A stretch of DNA of 32,500 nucleotides from an uncultured SAR116 cluster alpha proteobacterium (GCA_902623185.1 CACNSW010000008.1:1-32500), one strand, 5' to 3'. Shown: positions 15,918 through 25,466, counted from the first letter of the stretch. Made by a program: numbers and translations. The notes: generated by a model from the sequence alone, not told the origin.

Positions 15918-16322
15918 CTAGAGAAGATCCCGCAATACTGGAATAAGTGGCATATCAGCCGCTGGCATAGGGTAGTTACGAAGCTGTTTTGGGTGTACCC
16001 ATTTCAATTCGGCAACTTCAACTGGCTGGGGGCTTCCGTTCCATTTGCGGCAGGCAAACAACAGAATTACCAAGTGAAATGAAGGGTAGCTGTGACTTGC
16101 AAAACTGATAGGTGCCAAACAGCTCTCCTCCGTATTGATCCTTAGCTCCTCATATAGTTCCCGGATCAACGCCTGTTCCGGCGTCTCGCCAGCTTCTACC
16201 TTGCCACCAGGAAATTCCCATAGGCCGGCCATAGGCTTCCCCTCTGGACGCTTCGCTATCAGTACTCGCCCATCTGTGTCAACTAAAGCCACTGCACTCA
16301 CATAAATAAGTGGTAGCAACAT
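15918..16322 (-). CDS. mutT: MutT-type Nudix hydrolase (8-oxo-dGTP diphosphatase)
   Basis: MutT sanitises the nucleotide pool by hydrolysing 8-oxo-dGTP. The 134-residue protein starts at ATG 16322, one base after the argJ TGA, with GGAAG just upstream. A longer frame to 16469 lies inside argJ and is not credible. WEFPGGKVEAGE leads into the Nudix box, residues 40-62, with the metal-binding core RELYEEL. The Nudix consensus glycine near the end of the box is Arg61 (EELRI instead of EELGI). The ALVDTDGRVLIAKRPEGK start and the C-terminal MPAADMPLIPVL are typical of alphaproteobacterial MutT. It is the last gene of the ppiC-argJ-mutT operon, an order I know from many alphaproteobacteria. Confidence 0.92.
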   Translation of the reverse strand: MLLPLIYVSAVALVDTDGRVLIAKRPEGKPMAGLWEFPGGKVEAGETPEQALIRELYEELRINTEESCLAPISFASHSYPSFHLVILLFACRKWNGSPQPVEVAELKWVHPKQLRNYPMPAADMPLIPVLRDLL

Positions 16323-16323
16323 C

Positions 16324-17547
16324 TCAGCTTCGGTAGTCGGCATTGATGCTGATATAGTCATGTGTAAAATCGCAAGTCCAGACGCGAGCGGTACCTGGTC
16401 CGTCGCCAATGCCAATCTCGATGGCGATATTGTTGCCAGCCATATGTTTGGCAATGGGGTCTTCATCAAACCCTTCTACGCGACCTCCGTTCTTTGCGAT
16501 CGTGAACCCTCCAATAGATACGGTCAGACGTGACTGGTCGATGGACTGGCCAGCTTTGCCGACGGCCATAACAATCCTGCCCCAATTTGCGTCTCCACCT
16601 GCAATTGCTGTTTTGACCAGTGGTGAATTGGCGATCGACATTGCAATCTTTTGGGCGCTCATTTCGTTACGGGCTCCAATGACATCAATGGTGATGAATT
16701 TGCTGGCGCCTTCTCCGTCGCGCACGATCTGCTTCGCAAGATCTTGCATTACGTGGTCAAGTGAGGTAGCGAAATCGGCCAGTCGTGGATCACTCGGGTC
16801 CGTAATTTCAGCATTTGCGGCGGCTCCCGTGGCGATCAAAAACACAGAGTCAGATGTTGAGGTGTCACTGTCAACAGTAATTGCATTAAAGCTTTTGCTG
16901 GTGGCAGCAATCAATAAGCCTTGCAAGGCTTTTGGCGCAATTGCTGCGTCAGTGGCGATATAGCCCAACATTGTGGCCATGTTAGGCGCAATCATACCCG
17001 AACCTTTGGCAATGCCACAGATTTGAACAGCCTTTCCATCTATCCTACAGACCGAGCCGGCTCCTTTGGCAAAGGTGTCGGTGGTGCGGATGGCATTTGC
17101 TGCGGCTAGCCAGCCTGCGTCATCCGATGTGGCAAGTTTGTTAAATTTCGCAGCAAATAGATCACAATCCAATGGCTCGCCAATGACCCCGGTGGACGCG
17201 ATTAGCACATCTTCGGGTTGGACGCCAATGGTCGCAGCAAATCCAGCACACAAGGTGATAACATCCTGCATACCTTGGTCTCCGGTAAAGGCATTTGCAT
17301 TGCCAGCATTGGTGATGATTGCCCTTACTTTTGCGCTCCTACAATTATCACGACTCCAGCGTGGGGCCGCAGCTACAGTATCAGATTGCGTAAACATACC
17401 GGCCACATGGCCATCCGGTTCTATCAGAATCGCCATCAGATCATCACGGCCTTGATATTTCATACCGCACTGCGCTGTTGTTAGCCTAATGCCGCGAATT
17501 GTTGGAAGCTCTGGAAAGCAGGTCGGTGCTAATGGTGAGACGGACAT
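16324..17547 (-). CDS. argJ: Glutamate N-acetyltransferase / ornithine acetyltransferase
   Basis: ArgJ transfers the acetyl group from N-acetylornithine to glutamate, recycling it in arginine synthesis; bifunctional forms also use acetyl-CoA. The 407 residues are full length. The precursor self-cleaves before a nucleophilic threonine, here Thr192 in KGSGMIAPNMATMLGY. The conserved TNAGNANAFTG stands at about 79-89, DSDTSTSDS and GGDANWGRI lie further on, and the C-terminus keeps the DYISINADYRS ending. The ATG overlaps the ppiC stop by one base (TAATG), and mutT begins one base after its TGA. Mono- or bifunctionality cannot be read from the sequence alone. Confidence 0.96.
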   Translation of the reverse strand: MSVSPLAPTCFPELPTIRGIRLTTAQCGMKYQGRDDLMAILIEPDGHVAGMFTQSDTVAAAPRWSRDNCRSAKVRAIITNAGNANAFTGDQGMQDVITLCAGFAATIGVQPEDVLIASTGVIGEPLDCDLFAAKFNKLATSDDAGWLAAANAIRTTDTFAKGAGSVCRIDGKAVQICGIAKGSGMIAPNMATMLGYIATDAAIAPKALQGLLIAATSKSFNAITVDSDTSTSDSVFLIATGAAANAEITDPSDPRLADFATSLDHVMQDLAKQIVRDGEGASKFITIDVIGARNEMSAQKIAMSIANSPLVKTAIAGGDANWGRIVMAVGKAGQSIDQSRLTVSIGGFTIAKNGGRVEGFDEDPIAKHMAGNNIAIEIGIGDGPGTARVWTCDFTHDYISINADYRS

Positions 17548-18389
17548 TATTGTGCCTGTTGGGCCGCCTGGGCATCCTCACGGATATCATCAAAACTACG
17601 CAGATCGATGACAGCGTTGGCACGCAGCGTTTCAAGCAATCGGCCAAGCTGCTGCCGAGACAGATTGTTGCTCAATTGCGCGCGCATAGCTGCCAGTTCG
17701 GGTGCTGGTTGCACTGACCGTTCGGATATCGTTATCACATGCCAACCAAACTGTGTTTGAACGGGTTCTTTGGAATAGCTGCCAACAGGCATGGAGAATG
17801 CAGCTGTTTCAAAGGTTGGTACCATCTGACCCCTGCCAAAAGTGCCAAGGGAACCGCCATTAGGACCACTTGGACCTGTCGAAATCTCCCTCGCAAGCGC
17901 GGCAAAATCGCCGCCTTCATTGAGCTTTGCGATGACTTCCATTGCCGCTTCCTTTGTTTCCACCAGTATATGAGATGCGGTAACCTGTTCGCGTGATGCC
18001 GTATCAGCAACAAACGCGTCATAGGCGGACTCAATGGCTTCGTTAGTGATCTGACTTTTAATGGTAGCGCTCAAAAACGCTTCTGCCAGAATGCGATTGG
18101 CGGCCATTTGCATGGCCTCTGAAACGGCTTTGTCTTTGTCCAAACCGGCTTCATATCCCGCGGCAGCGGCCAGTCTTGTGTCAATGACTTCGGCAACGAG
18201 CTGGTCAAAATAGCTATCCATAGGTGCCTGCTGATATTCTTGTGGAAGTCTCTCAACGGCACGCATCACCTCTTCCAGCCAAATTGTTTCGTCATTCAAG
18301 GTGGCAACGGCAATGCGGTCTTTGCCGAAAACGCTCCCAGAATAAAGCACATAAAACAAAAAACAGGTAGCGCGGATCAGGGATTTCAT
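17547..18389 (-). CDS. Exported PpiC-type peptidyl-prolyl isomerase
   Basis: This 280-residue parvulin-type foldase should act in the periplasm on exported proteins. From ATG 18389 it has a signal peptide ([22 protein letters not shown], then KDRI), an N-terminal helical chaperone-like region (about 25-145) with [17 protein letters not shown], and a PpiC rotamase domain (about 150-250). The domain includes [14 protein letters not shown], the [22 protein letters not shown] loop (given here in part) and FGWHVI. AAGG lies about 9 bases before the ATG. The open frame runs back to 18518 but the signal peptide fixes the start. A promoter is visible at 18458-18485. It is divergent from secA, a sensible neighbour for an export foldase, and leads the argJ-mutT operon. 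Confidence 0.9.
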   Translation of the reverse strand: MKSLIRATCFLFYVLYSGSVFGKDRIAVATLNDETIWLEEVMRAVERLPQEYQQAPMDSYFDQLVAEVIDTRLAAAAGYEAGLDKDKAVSEAMQMAANRILAEAFLSATIKSQITNEAIESAYDAFVADTASREQVTASHILVETKEAAMEVIAKLNEGGDFAALAREISTGPSGPNGGSLGTFGRGQMVPTFETAAFSMPVGSYSKEPVQTQFGWHVITISERSVQPAPELAAMRAQLSNNLSRQQLGRLLETLRANAVIDLRSFDDIREDAQAAQQAQ

Positions 18390-18457
18390 AGGTTTTAACC
18401 TTTTTTCGGAACTGCCGACGTTCCCGCCTGGCACTGGATCTCTGGAAGATAGGGGAT

Positions 18458-18485
18458 ATTTTAACGATGCCGACAGCCAAGGCAA
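18458..18485 (-). promoter_or_regulatory. Sigma70-like promoter for ppiC-argJ-mutT
   Basis: On the minus strand, TTGCCT (18485-18480) and TAAAAT (18463-18458) are 16 bases apart. Transcription would begin about 60 bases before the ppiC ATG. It lies in the 286 bp shared with the divergent secA promoter. Confidence 0.45.
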
Positions 18486-18564
18486 GTCTTTGTCAATTTT
18501 TTCTGTTGTTAAAAACATCCCCTTACAGACGTGCAGGGTATATTATGCCAAAGCCGCTGCTACA

Positions 18565-18593
18565 TTGACAAAACGGGCGTTGATGACTATCTC
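18565..18593 (+). promoter_or_regulatory. Sigma70-like promoter for secA
   Basis: TTGACA (18565-18570), a perfect -35, and TATCTC (18588-18593) are 17 bases apart. Transcription would start near 18600, about 75 bases before the secA ATG. I saw no secM-like arrest peptide in this leader. Confidence 0.5.
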
Positions 18594-18675
18594 AAAAGCG
18601 TGGGAACGACCGGCCGCGACCCAGCCCACATGGGGAAAATCAGGGCGCCTCAGCCGCGAAACTTCTGGAGTAATC

Positions 18676-21267
18676 ATGTTCAGTTCATTGGCGAAAAGCT
18701 TGTTCGGCGATTCCAACGATAGGGTCGTGAAAAAGCTCGTGCCGATGGTCTCAGGGGTAAACGATCTTGAAAACAGCATGGAGCAGCTAAGTGCTGAGGA
18801 CTTTCCATCTAAAACTGCATCGTTCAAGCAGCGTGTCGCTAGTGGTGAAAGTCTAGACTCCCTGTTGCCTGAGGCTTTTGCTCTGGTACGCGAAGCAGCG
18901 AAGAGAACACTGGGCCAAAGGCATTTTGATGTTCAGTTAATGGGCGGCATAGCGCTTCACAGAGGCCAGATTGCTGAAATGAAAACAGGCGAAGGAAAGA
19001 CATTGGTTGCGACTCTTGCCGTGTTTTTAAATGCATTGTCGGGCAAGGGTGTTCACGTTGTTACGGTCAACGATTATCTTGCCTCGCGCGACTCAGCTTG
19101 GATGGGCCAAGTTTATAGATTTTTGGGGATGAGTGTCGGTTGTATCACCGGAGGGCTTGATGATGATGCTCGTCGTCAAGCCTATAGCTGTGATGTGACC
19201 TACGGCACTAATAACGAATTCGGTTTTGACTACCTTCGCGACAATCTAAAATTTCGGCTCGAGGATATGGTTCAGCGGGACCATAACTTTGCTATTGTCG
19301 ATGAAGTCGATTCGATCCTGATCGACGAGGCAAGAACACCACTGATCATATCCGGTCCTGCTGAAACCAACGCTGATAACTACATTGCTGCGAATAAAAT
19401 TGTACCAAAACTTGCAGAGGGTGACGTCGAACTCGACGAAAAGGGCAACAGCGTCTCACTAAGCGAGGCTGGGATCGAACACGCCGAAGCGCTACTGCGG
19501 GAAGCGAATGTGATGGATGAGGGTACGCTTTATGACATTGACAACGTTGGGTTGTTGCATCACGTCAATCAATCGCTGCGCGCACATAAATTGTTTCACC
19601 GAGACACGCATTACATGCTTAAAAACGGCGGCGTGGTAATAATAGATGAATTCACTGGCCGCGCGATGGATGGCAGACGCTTTTCCGATGGGTTGCACCA
19701 GGCAATCGAAGCGAAGGAAAATGTCGACATCCAGGCTGAAAACCAAACACTCGCATCGGTGACATTCCAAAATTATTTCCGCATGTATGAAAAGCTTAGC
19801 GGAATGACAGGCACAGCGATGACTGAGGCTGGAGAATTTTCTGAAATTTATGATCTCAATGTGACCTCGATACCTACAAACCGCGAGGTTAAGCGTGTTG
19901 ATTATGATGATGAAGTCTATCGTACCAGCGTTGAGCGCGATGATGCCGTCATCGATTTAATCTCTGAATGTCGAAGCCGGGGCCAACCCGTCTTAGTCGG
20001 CACGATCAGTATTGAAAAGTCTGAATCCCTCTCCGCTGAGCTGAAAAAGCGAAAGATCGAGCATAAAGTTCTTAATGCCCGTTTTCATGAGGAGGAAGCC
20101 AAAATAATTGCTCAGGCAGGTGTACCAGGTGCGGTGACCATTGCTACCAATATGGCTGGCCGTGGCACGGATATTCAGCTTGGAGGCAATCTAGAAATGC
20201 GGCTCGTTGCTTGTGACGCCAGCAAGACAGAAAAGGCCCGCATCATCCGTGAAGTGGAGACATTAAAGTCTAAAGCGCTTGAAGCCGGAGGTCTTTATGT
20301 TATCTGCACCGAGCGGCATGAATCACGTCGGATCGACAATCAGTTGAGAGGACGCACTGGGCGTCAAGGTGATCCTGGTGCTTCCAAATTTTTTCTGTCA
20401 CTACAGGATGATTTGATGCGCATCTTTGGTTCAGAAAAACTTGACGGGATGCTGCAAAAGCTCGGTCTGGAGGAAGGGGAGGCTATCATCCATCCCTGGA
20501 TCAACAAGGCGGTTGAAAAGGCGCAATCCAAGGTTGAGGCTCGCAACTTCGAAATTCGTAAGCAACTGCTCAAATATGACGATGTGATGAATGATCAGCG
20601 AAGTGTAATTTTTGCTCAGCGCAAGGAAATTATGCGCGCCGATGATGTCCAAGAAACTGTAACCGAGATGCGACATGAGGCTGCAGCTCAGATTGTTGAT
20701 ACTGCCATCCCTAAGGGCAGCTATCACGATCAGTGGCAGCCTGACCAGCTTGCCGTAGATTCACAACGCGTGCTTGGTATTAAGGTTCCGGCAGAAGATT
20801 GGTTTGCTGAGGATGGTGTTGCCGAAACGGAAATTGAGGAGCGCTTGATCGATGCAGCTGATAGGTACATGGCTGAAAAAGCTGTGCGTCTTGGGCCAGA
20901 CGTTATGCGGATGGCAGAAAAATCATTACTGTTACAAGTTTTGGACCAGCAATGGAAAGAGCACTTACTGCGCCTCGATCAGTTGCGTCAGGGTATCTCC
21001 CTCAGAGCATATGCACAGAAGGACCCCCTTAATGAATACAAACGTGAAGCCTTCATGATGTTTGAGCAGCTTCTTGGCGGTTTGCGCGAGACGACGACCA
21101 TGGTTCTAGCGCATGTTGAGCTGCGTCCACCGGAGAAAGAGGAAGCGACGCGAGAAGCCCCTGCGCAGAAAAGGATGTCAACACCAAACCGTAAGATTGC
21201 GCGTAATGAACCGTGTCCTTGCGGTTCTGGGCGAAAATACAAACATTGTTGTGGAAAGCTTGTCTGA
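18676..21267 (+). CDS. secA: Preprotein translocase ATPase SecA
   Basis: SecA drives preproteins through SecYEG by ATP hydrolysis. The 863-residue protein is full length. It has Walker A MKTGEGKT at 102-109, DEAD-like [13 protein letters not shown], the preprotein cross-linking region, the second nucleotide-binding fold with [11 protein letters not shown] and [12 protein letters not shown], the scaffold/wing part with [12 protein letters not shown], and the C-terminal zinc motif CPCGSG with HCC, which binds SecB or ribosomes. I start it at ATG 18676 ([11 protein letters not shown]) because GGAG lies 5 bases upstream and homology begins there; the frame stays open to 18490 without homology. 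A promoter is visible at 18565-18593. Confidence 0.98.
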   Translation: MFSSLAKSLFGDSNDRVVKKLVPMVSGVNDLENSMEQLSAEDFPSKTASFKQRVASGESLDSLLPEAFALVREAAKRTLGQRHFDVQLMGGIALHRGQIAEMKTGEGKTLVATLAVFLNALSGKGVHVVTVNDYLASRDSAWMGQVYRFLGMSVGCITGGLDDDARRQAYSCDVTYGTNNEFGFDYLRDNLKFRLEDMVQRDHNFAIVDEVDSILIDEARTPLIISGPAETNADNYIAANKIVPKLAEGDVELDEKGNSVSLSEAGIEHAEALLREANVMDEGTLYDIDNVGLLHHVNQSLRAHKLFHRDTHYMLKNGGVVIIDEFTGRAMDGRRFSDGLHQAIEAKENVDIQAENQTLASVTFQNYFRMYEKLSGMTGTAMTEAGEFSEIYDLNVTSIPTNREVKRVDYDDEVYRTSVERDDAVIDLISECRSRGQPVLVGTISIEKSESLSAELKKRKIEHKVLNARFHEEEAKIIAQAGVPGAVTIATNMAGRGTDIQLGGNLEMRLVACDASKTEKARIIREVETLKSKALEAGGLYVICTERHESRRIDNQLRGRTGRQGDPGASKFFLSLQDDLMRIFGSEKLDGMLQKLGLEEGEAIIHPWINKAVEKAQSKVEARNFEIRKQLLKYDDVMNDQRSVIFAQRKEIMRADDVQETVTEMRHEAAAQIVDTAIPKGSYHDQWQPDQLAVDSQRVLGIKVPAEDWFAEDGVAETEIEERLIDAADRYMAEKAVRLGPDVMRMAEKSLLLQVLDQQWKEHLLRLDQLRQGISLRAYAQKDPLNEYKREAFMMFEQLLGGLRETTTMVLAHVELRPPEKEEATREAPAQKRMSTPNRKIARNEPCPCGSGRKYKHCCGKLV

Positions 21268-21357
21268 GGGTGGGTTCGCGCCCATCTATCAACTGGGAAG
21301 GTAAAATTTAAAGGCAAAGCTTAGCTGAAATAGAGTAACTGGCTTTAAGGCAAAGAG

Positions 21358-21846
21358 ATGATCAAATATCAACTGATCTGTGAAAGAGCGCACGAGTTCG
21401 AGGGGTGGTTCCAAAGTTCGGACGCTTTCGCCCAACAATGCGCGAACAGCCTCGTATCCTGTCCAGTATGCGAAACAGTTAAAGTTCGTCGCGCCCTCAT
21501 GGCTCCTAATCTCGCCAGCCCAAAAACGCGCAAAGCCGAGTTAGACCCACAACGTACCACCGAGGTTGCTTCCCCTCCGCCGGCGATAGTCTCTGGTCAG
21601 GCAATGGTGCCAGAAGCTTCAATCAAAATGAGGCAACTAATGGTCGGAATGCGCGCGCTGCAAGCTAAAATAAAGGAGGAATGTCGTGATGTTGGTGAAA
21701 ACTTTGCCGACGAAGCGCGGAAGATTCATTATGGAGAAGCTGAGCCAGAAGGTATTTACGGCGAGGTTTCTGAAACTGAACGCGAGCAGCTGGACGAGGA
21801 GGGCATTGAAGTCATGCAGATGCCTTGGTTTCCCCACGACAATTGA
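21358..21846 (+). CDS. DUF1178 family protein
   Basis: This 162-residue cytoplasmic protein belongs to DUF1178, found mainly in proteobacteria and without an assigned function. The N-terminal region looks like a zinc ribbon: Cys8 and His12 (LICERAHEFEGWF), then Cys35 and Cys38 (SCPVCE). A short linker with RRALMAPNL and a Pro-rich stretch follows. The C-terminal half (about 90-160) is helical and ends with the family's conserved ARKIHYGE, GIYGE and acidic PWFPHD-like tail. It follows secA by 90 bp on the same strand and may be co-transcribed. In many alphaproteobacteria this gene sits with the Nit-like amidase and grxC; here they are about 7 kb apart. Confidence 0.9.
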   Translation: MIKYQLICERAHEFEGWFQSSDAFAQQCANSLVSCPVCETVKVRRALMAPNLASPKTRKAELDPQRTTEVASPPPAIVSGQAMVPEASIKMRQLMVGMRALQAKIKEECRDVGENFADEARKIHYGEAEPEGIYGEVSETEREQLDEEGIEVMQMPWFPHDN

Positions 21847-21894
21847 ATTGCCTAGGTTATAAAGTACAGCTTTTTATCTGGTCCGATATTGCGC

Positions 21895-22650
21895 TTACAT
21901 CCACCCACCGCTGGCACCATAATTTATGGCAAAATATCCCGACTGCCTAAAGCCACCTGACAGGGTAGGAACAAAGCCCGTTAAATCATCAAGTAAGATG
22001 CCGACGGTTTTAAACTCCGAACATAACTCGGCGGGTTTTACAAATTTTTTAGGATCATGCGTTCCGGCAGGAACCCATCTGACAACGTATTCAAGGGTAA
22101 ATTTAGCGAGTGCCAGCGCTGAAAGGCTTCGGTTGATTGTAGTGATTACCACGGTCCCATTTGGGGACAGCAAAGATGCTATGGCCTCGACAAACAACCG
22201 CCTTTCGGTGACATGTTCGATTACCTCGGAGGCATAAATCAGATCAAATTTCTGCGATTTCTTGTCAATCTTCCGTGCCAACTCTTCCACGGCGCAACAT
22301 TTATAGGAGATGGTGAGCCCACTATTACCAAGATGTGCCTTTGCGGCCTTGATCGCCTCTTCGGTAGCGTCGATAGCAGTAACATCGGCACCCAGACGCG
22401 CAATAGGTTCCGCCAGAATGCCCCCACCACAACCGATATCAAGAACTTTTAACCCTGTAAGTGGTGGTTGCCCCGGGGTCATTTCACGCTTTTGCTTTTT
22501 TTGTGCGCGACGGCGCTGACTCTGCAGTATGTAATCAATCCGGATGGGAGCAAATCTGTGCAAGAGAGCCATCGGACCACCTTCGTCCCACCATTTCTCT
22601 GATAGGGCTGCAAAATTGGCGATTTCTTTTTGATCGGTAGTGGTTTTCAT
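21895..22650 (-). CDS. ubiG: Ubiquinone biosynthesis O-methyltransferase UbiG
   Basis: UbiG carries out both O-methylations of the ubiquinone ring, using SAM. The 251-residue protein from ATG 22650 has the expected N-terminus FAALSEKWWDEGGPMALLHRF, SAM motif I LDIGCGGGILAEPIARLG, the segment YASEVIEHV, motif INRSLSALALA, and the UbiG-specific VPAGTHDPKKFV (commonly GTHDW). An in-frame GTG at 22668 would add six residues and has no better ribosome site. It is convergent with the DUF1178 gene (48 bp) and divergent from lysC (77 bp). The ubiG/lysC divergence is common in alphaproteobacteria and helps confirm both calls. Confidence 0.95.
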   Translation of the reverse strand: MKTTTDQKEIANFAALSEKWWDEGGPMALLHRFAPIRIDYILQSQRRRAQKKQKREMTPGQPPLTGLKVLDIGCGGGILAEPIARLGADVTAIDATEEAIKAAKAHLGNSGLTISYKCCAVEELARKIDKKSQKFDLIYASEVIEHVTERRLFVEAIASLLSPNGTVVITTINRSLSALALAKFTLEYVVRWVPAGTHDPKKFVKPAELCSEFKTVGILLDDLTGFVPTLSGGFRQSGYFAINYGASGGWM

Positions 22651-22654
22651 GGAC

Positions 22655-22683
22655 TTGCCCCAAAGCACCGTTATCGCTATGAC
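22655..22683 (+). promoter_or_regulatory. Possible lysC promoter
   Basis: TTGCCC (22655-22660) and TATGAC (22678-22683) are 17 bases apart, putting a start near 22690 and a leader of about 38 bases. It lies in the narrow spacer with divergent ubiG. An alternative TTATCG/TAAGAT pair 11-16 bases further on would give an even shorter leader. Confidence 0.35.
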
Positions 22684-22727
22684 TGCTGCAATTTAAGATT
22701 TACAGCAACATTTTAACATATGACAAA

Positions 22728-23948
22728 ATGGCACTCATTGTTCAAAAATTTGGCGGTACCTCGGTTGCCAACCTGGATTGCATTCGAAATGTCGCTCGGT
22801 GTGTAAAGGCTGAAGTTAATCATGGTAATCAGGTGGTTGTTGTGGTCTCGGCGATGGCTGGAACGACTAACCAGCTGGTGGACTGGGCGCGTGAAATTGG
22901 CCCAATGCATGATGCGCGAGAGTACGACACGATTGTTGCCACCGGCGAGCAGGTCACAGTTGGCCTGCTTGCGATCGCTCTGCAAAATATAGGTGTCGAC
23001 GCACGTTCATGGCTTGCTTGGCAGATACAGGTGCATACCAATGAAATTCATGGTGCCGCGAGAATTATGGATATTGACACAAATTTGATACGCGAAAGGT
23101 TTGCGTGCGGGCAAGTGCCGGTTGTTGCTGGCTTCCAGGGCATTTCTCCTAAAGGGCGAATTACCACCCTTGGTCGCGGCGGTTCCGATACATCCGCTGT
23201 GGCGCTTGCCGCAGCGCTCGCAGCAGACCGCTGTGACATCTACACTGATGTCGATGGCGTTTACACTACCGACCCGCGTATTGCGCCCAAAGCCCACAAG
23301 TTAGACAGAGTAACCTTTGAAGAAATGTTGGAGATGGCTTCATTGGGTGCGAAGGTGTTGCACACACGCTCGGTTGCCATGGCCATGCGCCACAATGTAA
23401 ACTTGCAGGTGCGTTCGAGTTTCAGTGACGCGCCGGGAACTTTTGTTGTCGATGAGGATTCGATTGTGGAACAGGAAAAAATCAGCGGGATTGCTTACAG
23501 CCCCGACGAGGCAAAGATCACCATACAGGGACTGCCCGATCAACCCGGAATTGCAGCCAGTGTTTTCGGAAAACTGGCAGAGCGGCAAGTTAATGTCGAC
23601 ATGATTGTTCAGAGCGCATCAACTGACAGTAAAAAGACGGACATCACTTTTTCTCTTGGCCGAGTTGATTTGGATAAGGCAGTTGGGGTCATTGAAGTGA
23701 ATAGGGATGCACTGGGATATTCGGGAATTGACTCGACCGAGAATGTGACCAAGATTTCAGTTGTTGGTATGGCGATGCGCTCGCAACCGGGCGTGGCAAA
23801 GACCATGTTTGAGACGCTGGCCCAAAAGGGAATTAATCTGCAGGTCATCTCTACATCCGAGATCAAGATTTCAGTTTTAATTGCCTCGGAGTATACCGAG
23901 CTTGCGGTACGAAGTTTGCATACAGCGTTTGGTCTGGATGACGAATAG
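22728..23948 (+). CDS. lysC: Aspartate kinase
   Basis: Aspartokinase phosphorylates aspartate as the first step to lysine, threonine, methionine and diaminopimelate. The 406 residues contain the N-terminal KFGGTSVAN, ATGEQVTVGLLA, the ATP/aspartate region FQGISPKGRITTLGRGGSDT and DVDGVYTTDPRI, then two C-terminal ACT domains (about 265-400, with GIAASVFGKLAERQVNVDMI and GVAKTMFETLAQKGIN). ACT domains imply feedback control by lysine and/or threonine; which one is not readable. No fused homoserine dehydrogenase is present. The ATG at 22728 has no recognisable Shine-Dalgarno; the bases before it are AT-rich. An out-of-frame ATG at 22720 is a decoy. An internal start giving a free ACT subunit was not found with confidence. 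Confidence 0.97.
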   Translation: MALIVQKFGGTSVANLDCIRNVARCVKAEVNHGNQVVVVVSAMAGTTNQLVDWAREIGPMHDAREYDTIVATGEQVTVGLLAIALQNIGVDARSWLAWQIQVHTNEIHGAARIMDIDTNLIRERFACGQVPVVAGFQGISPKGRITTLGRGGSDTSAVALAAALAADRCDIYTDVDGVYTTDPRIAPKAHKLDRVTFEEMLEMASLGAKVLHTRSVAMAMRHNVNLQVRSSFSDAPGTFVVDEDSIVEQEKISGIAYSPDEAKITIQGLPDQPGIAASVFGKLAERQVNVDMIVQSASTDSKKTDITFSLGRVDLDKAVGVIEVNRDALGYSGIDSTENVTKISVVGMAMRSQPGVAKTMFETLAQKGINLQVISTSEIKISVLIASEYTELAVRSLHTAFGLDDE

Positions 23949-24059
23949 TGATCAGTAGTCATCGAAAATTGGTTTGGCATTTTGTAGTCCGGTTGTGGGC
24001 AGAAGCGTGCCTGAAGTATTAAGAAATTCATCTAACTATCAAGTTTTGATAGGAAATAG

Positions 24060-24087
24060 TTGCATTGCATGCACTTTTTGCTAAAAT
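24060..24087 (+). promoter_or_regulatory. Extended -10 promoter for rodZ
   Basis: TTGCAT (24060-24065) and TAAAAT (24082-24087) are 16 bases apart, with TGC immediately before the -10 as in extended -10 promoters. Transcription would start near 24094, about 33 bases before the ATG. The palindrome GCATGC (24068-24073) lies in the spacer and could be an operator or chance. Confidence 0.55.
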
Positions 24088-24126
24088 TTGAGGATCGCGA
24101 ACGTTTGCATCAGGTAAAGATTCGTT

Positions 24127-25356
24127 ATGACGCAATCTACGCCGACAGGTATCGACATCATACAGGCACGTGATAGCGGTGAGGCTATCGGCGAAAAGCT
24201 ACGTTTGGCAAGGCGAAACGCGGAAATGAGCATTGCGGACGTCTCTCAGGTCATCCGCATTTCTAAAGATTTCATAAAGCAGCTTGAGGCCGGGGATTTC
24301 GATGCTTTGCCATCTCCAACCTATGTCTCAGGTTATATCCGAAGCTATGGTTTGGCTGTGGGTATGGAAGCTGAAATTGTTTCCGGTTTGGTTGATGATT
24401 TTTATGCCCAGCTTGAGGAAGGTGCTGCGACACCTACCTACAAATTTCCTATTGGCGATCAGCAGCCGAGGCGCTCAGGTGCATTATTGGCGTCGATTGC
24501 AGTGTTGTTAGCTGTTGGTGTTTACACCGGATGGTATCTTGTGGACCGACCAAAAACTATCGAGAACGTTCTAACCGAAAATGCACAAACAGCGAAGGTG
24601 ACCCCCGAAATTGAGAGTACGATGACCGAAAGTGGCGCTCTTGAGGGTGGCGCTGACGCACGCCCTGATCAGATAACAGGTCTTGATGACTCGATGGAGA
24701 ATGATGCGTTGCTAATTGTTGAGACAGTGAAGAGTGAAGCGCAACTAGATGGCGCTACAGATTTGCCGTTGATTGATGGTACACGAGCAGAAATTGCCGG
24801 CGTTGACGATGTCGGCAATGACAACTTAGTGAATATGCCCTTGGCTCCTGCTGTAAACGGTGTTGAGACGTTGGGTGTGATGGTTGAGGCTGATCTGCCC
24901 CAAAGCAACAATACGGATGCCGCTTGGTCAGCAGGCATGCAAAAAGAATTACAAACCGGTTTGCCGCTGGCTAGTGAGATTCAGACGGCTGGCGTGAGTA
25001 CAGAAGATGGCGGTAGTTTGACGCAACCAGAGGACGATGTATCCCAGGAGTTGAAGCCAGATCAGGGATCAGCCATCGCCAACCAGCGTGACCCAGAAAA
25101 TGAGGTGACATTGCAGGCGCTGGCCTCTAGCTGGGTAGAGATTGTTAGAAATGATGGTGAAGAGGTGATGACTAGGCTAATGCGTGCGGGTGACACCTAT
25201 TTAATTGATGTCAGCGATAGCCTTTATTTAAGTACCGGAAATGCCGGAGGCTTACAATTTTTGTTCAACGATGGCACGGTCAAGGAAGTTGGTGAGATTG
25301 GCGAGATAGTTAGAGATTTACCCCTGGTTATTAGCGGATTGAAAAACAAGCTTTAA
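24127..25356 (+). CDS. rodZ: RodZ-like cytoskeletal membrane protein
   Basis: RodZ links MreB filaments to the cell-wall elongation machinery. The 409 residues show a cytoplasmic helix-turn-helix domain (about 19-95, GEKLRLARRNAEMSIADVSQ and PTYVSGYIRSYG), a basic stop (QQPRR), one transmembrane helix (about 117-138), a long acidic and polar periplasmic linker (about 141-325), and a C-terminal DUF4115-like beta domain (about 328-409, SSWVEIVRNDGEEV to DGTVKEVGEIG). The architecture is that of RodZ, with a rather long linker. ATG 24127 is preceded by an AGG-containing stretch and the promoter at 24060-24087. It lies before ispG, a pairing seen widely in proteobacteria. mreB is not in the window. 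Confidence 0.88.
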   Translation: MTQSTPTGIDIIQARDSGEAIGEKLRLARRNAEMSIADVSQVIRISKDFIKQLEAGDFDALPSPTYVSGYIRSYGLAVGMEAEIVSGLVDDFYAQLEEGAATPTYKFPIGDQQPRRSGALLASIAVLLAVGVYTGWYLVDRPKTIENVLTENAQTAKVTPEIESTMTESGALEGGADARPDQITGLDDSMENDALLIVETVKSEAQLDGATDLPLIDGTRAEIAGVDDVGNDNLVNMPLAPAVNGVETLGVMVEADLPQSNNTDAAWSAGMQKELQTGLPLASEIQTAGVSTEDGGSLTQPEDDVSQELKPDQGSAIANQRDPENEVTLQALASSWVEIVRNDGEEVMTRLMRAGDTYLIDVSDSLYLSTGNAGGLQFLFNDGTVKEVGEIGEIVRDLPLVISGLKNKL

Positions 25357-25466
25357 ACTATTGCCTGGTGATGCCAATAATCAGCATTGAAACATCGATT
25401 TTTGCCCCCTTTCTATAGCATTTTCTGGAGTGAGCGTTTATAGGTTTATCGTTTTTACGCCGCCTT

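Noticed and set aside
16409-16963. 184-codon frame antisense to argJ
   Set aside because: Length reflects argJ codon bias; hydrophobic composition is the mirror of argJ and no start signals are present.
18490-18675. N-terminal extension of SecA by 62 residues
   Set aside because: No homology to SecA, and GGAG plus the canonical [11 protein letters not shown] start support 18676.
21268-21357. Terminator after secA from GGG/CCC runs
   Set aside because: Only a 4-bp stem can form and no T-run follows.
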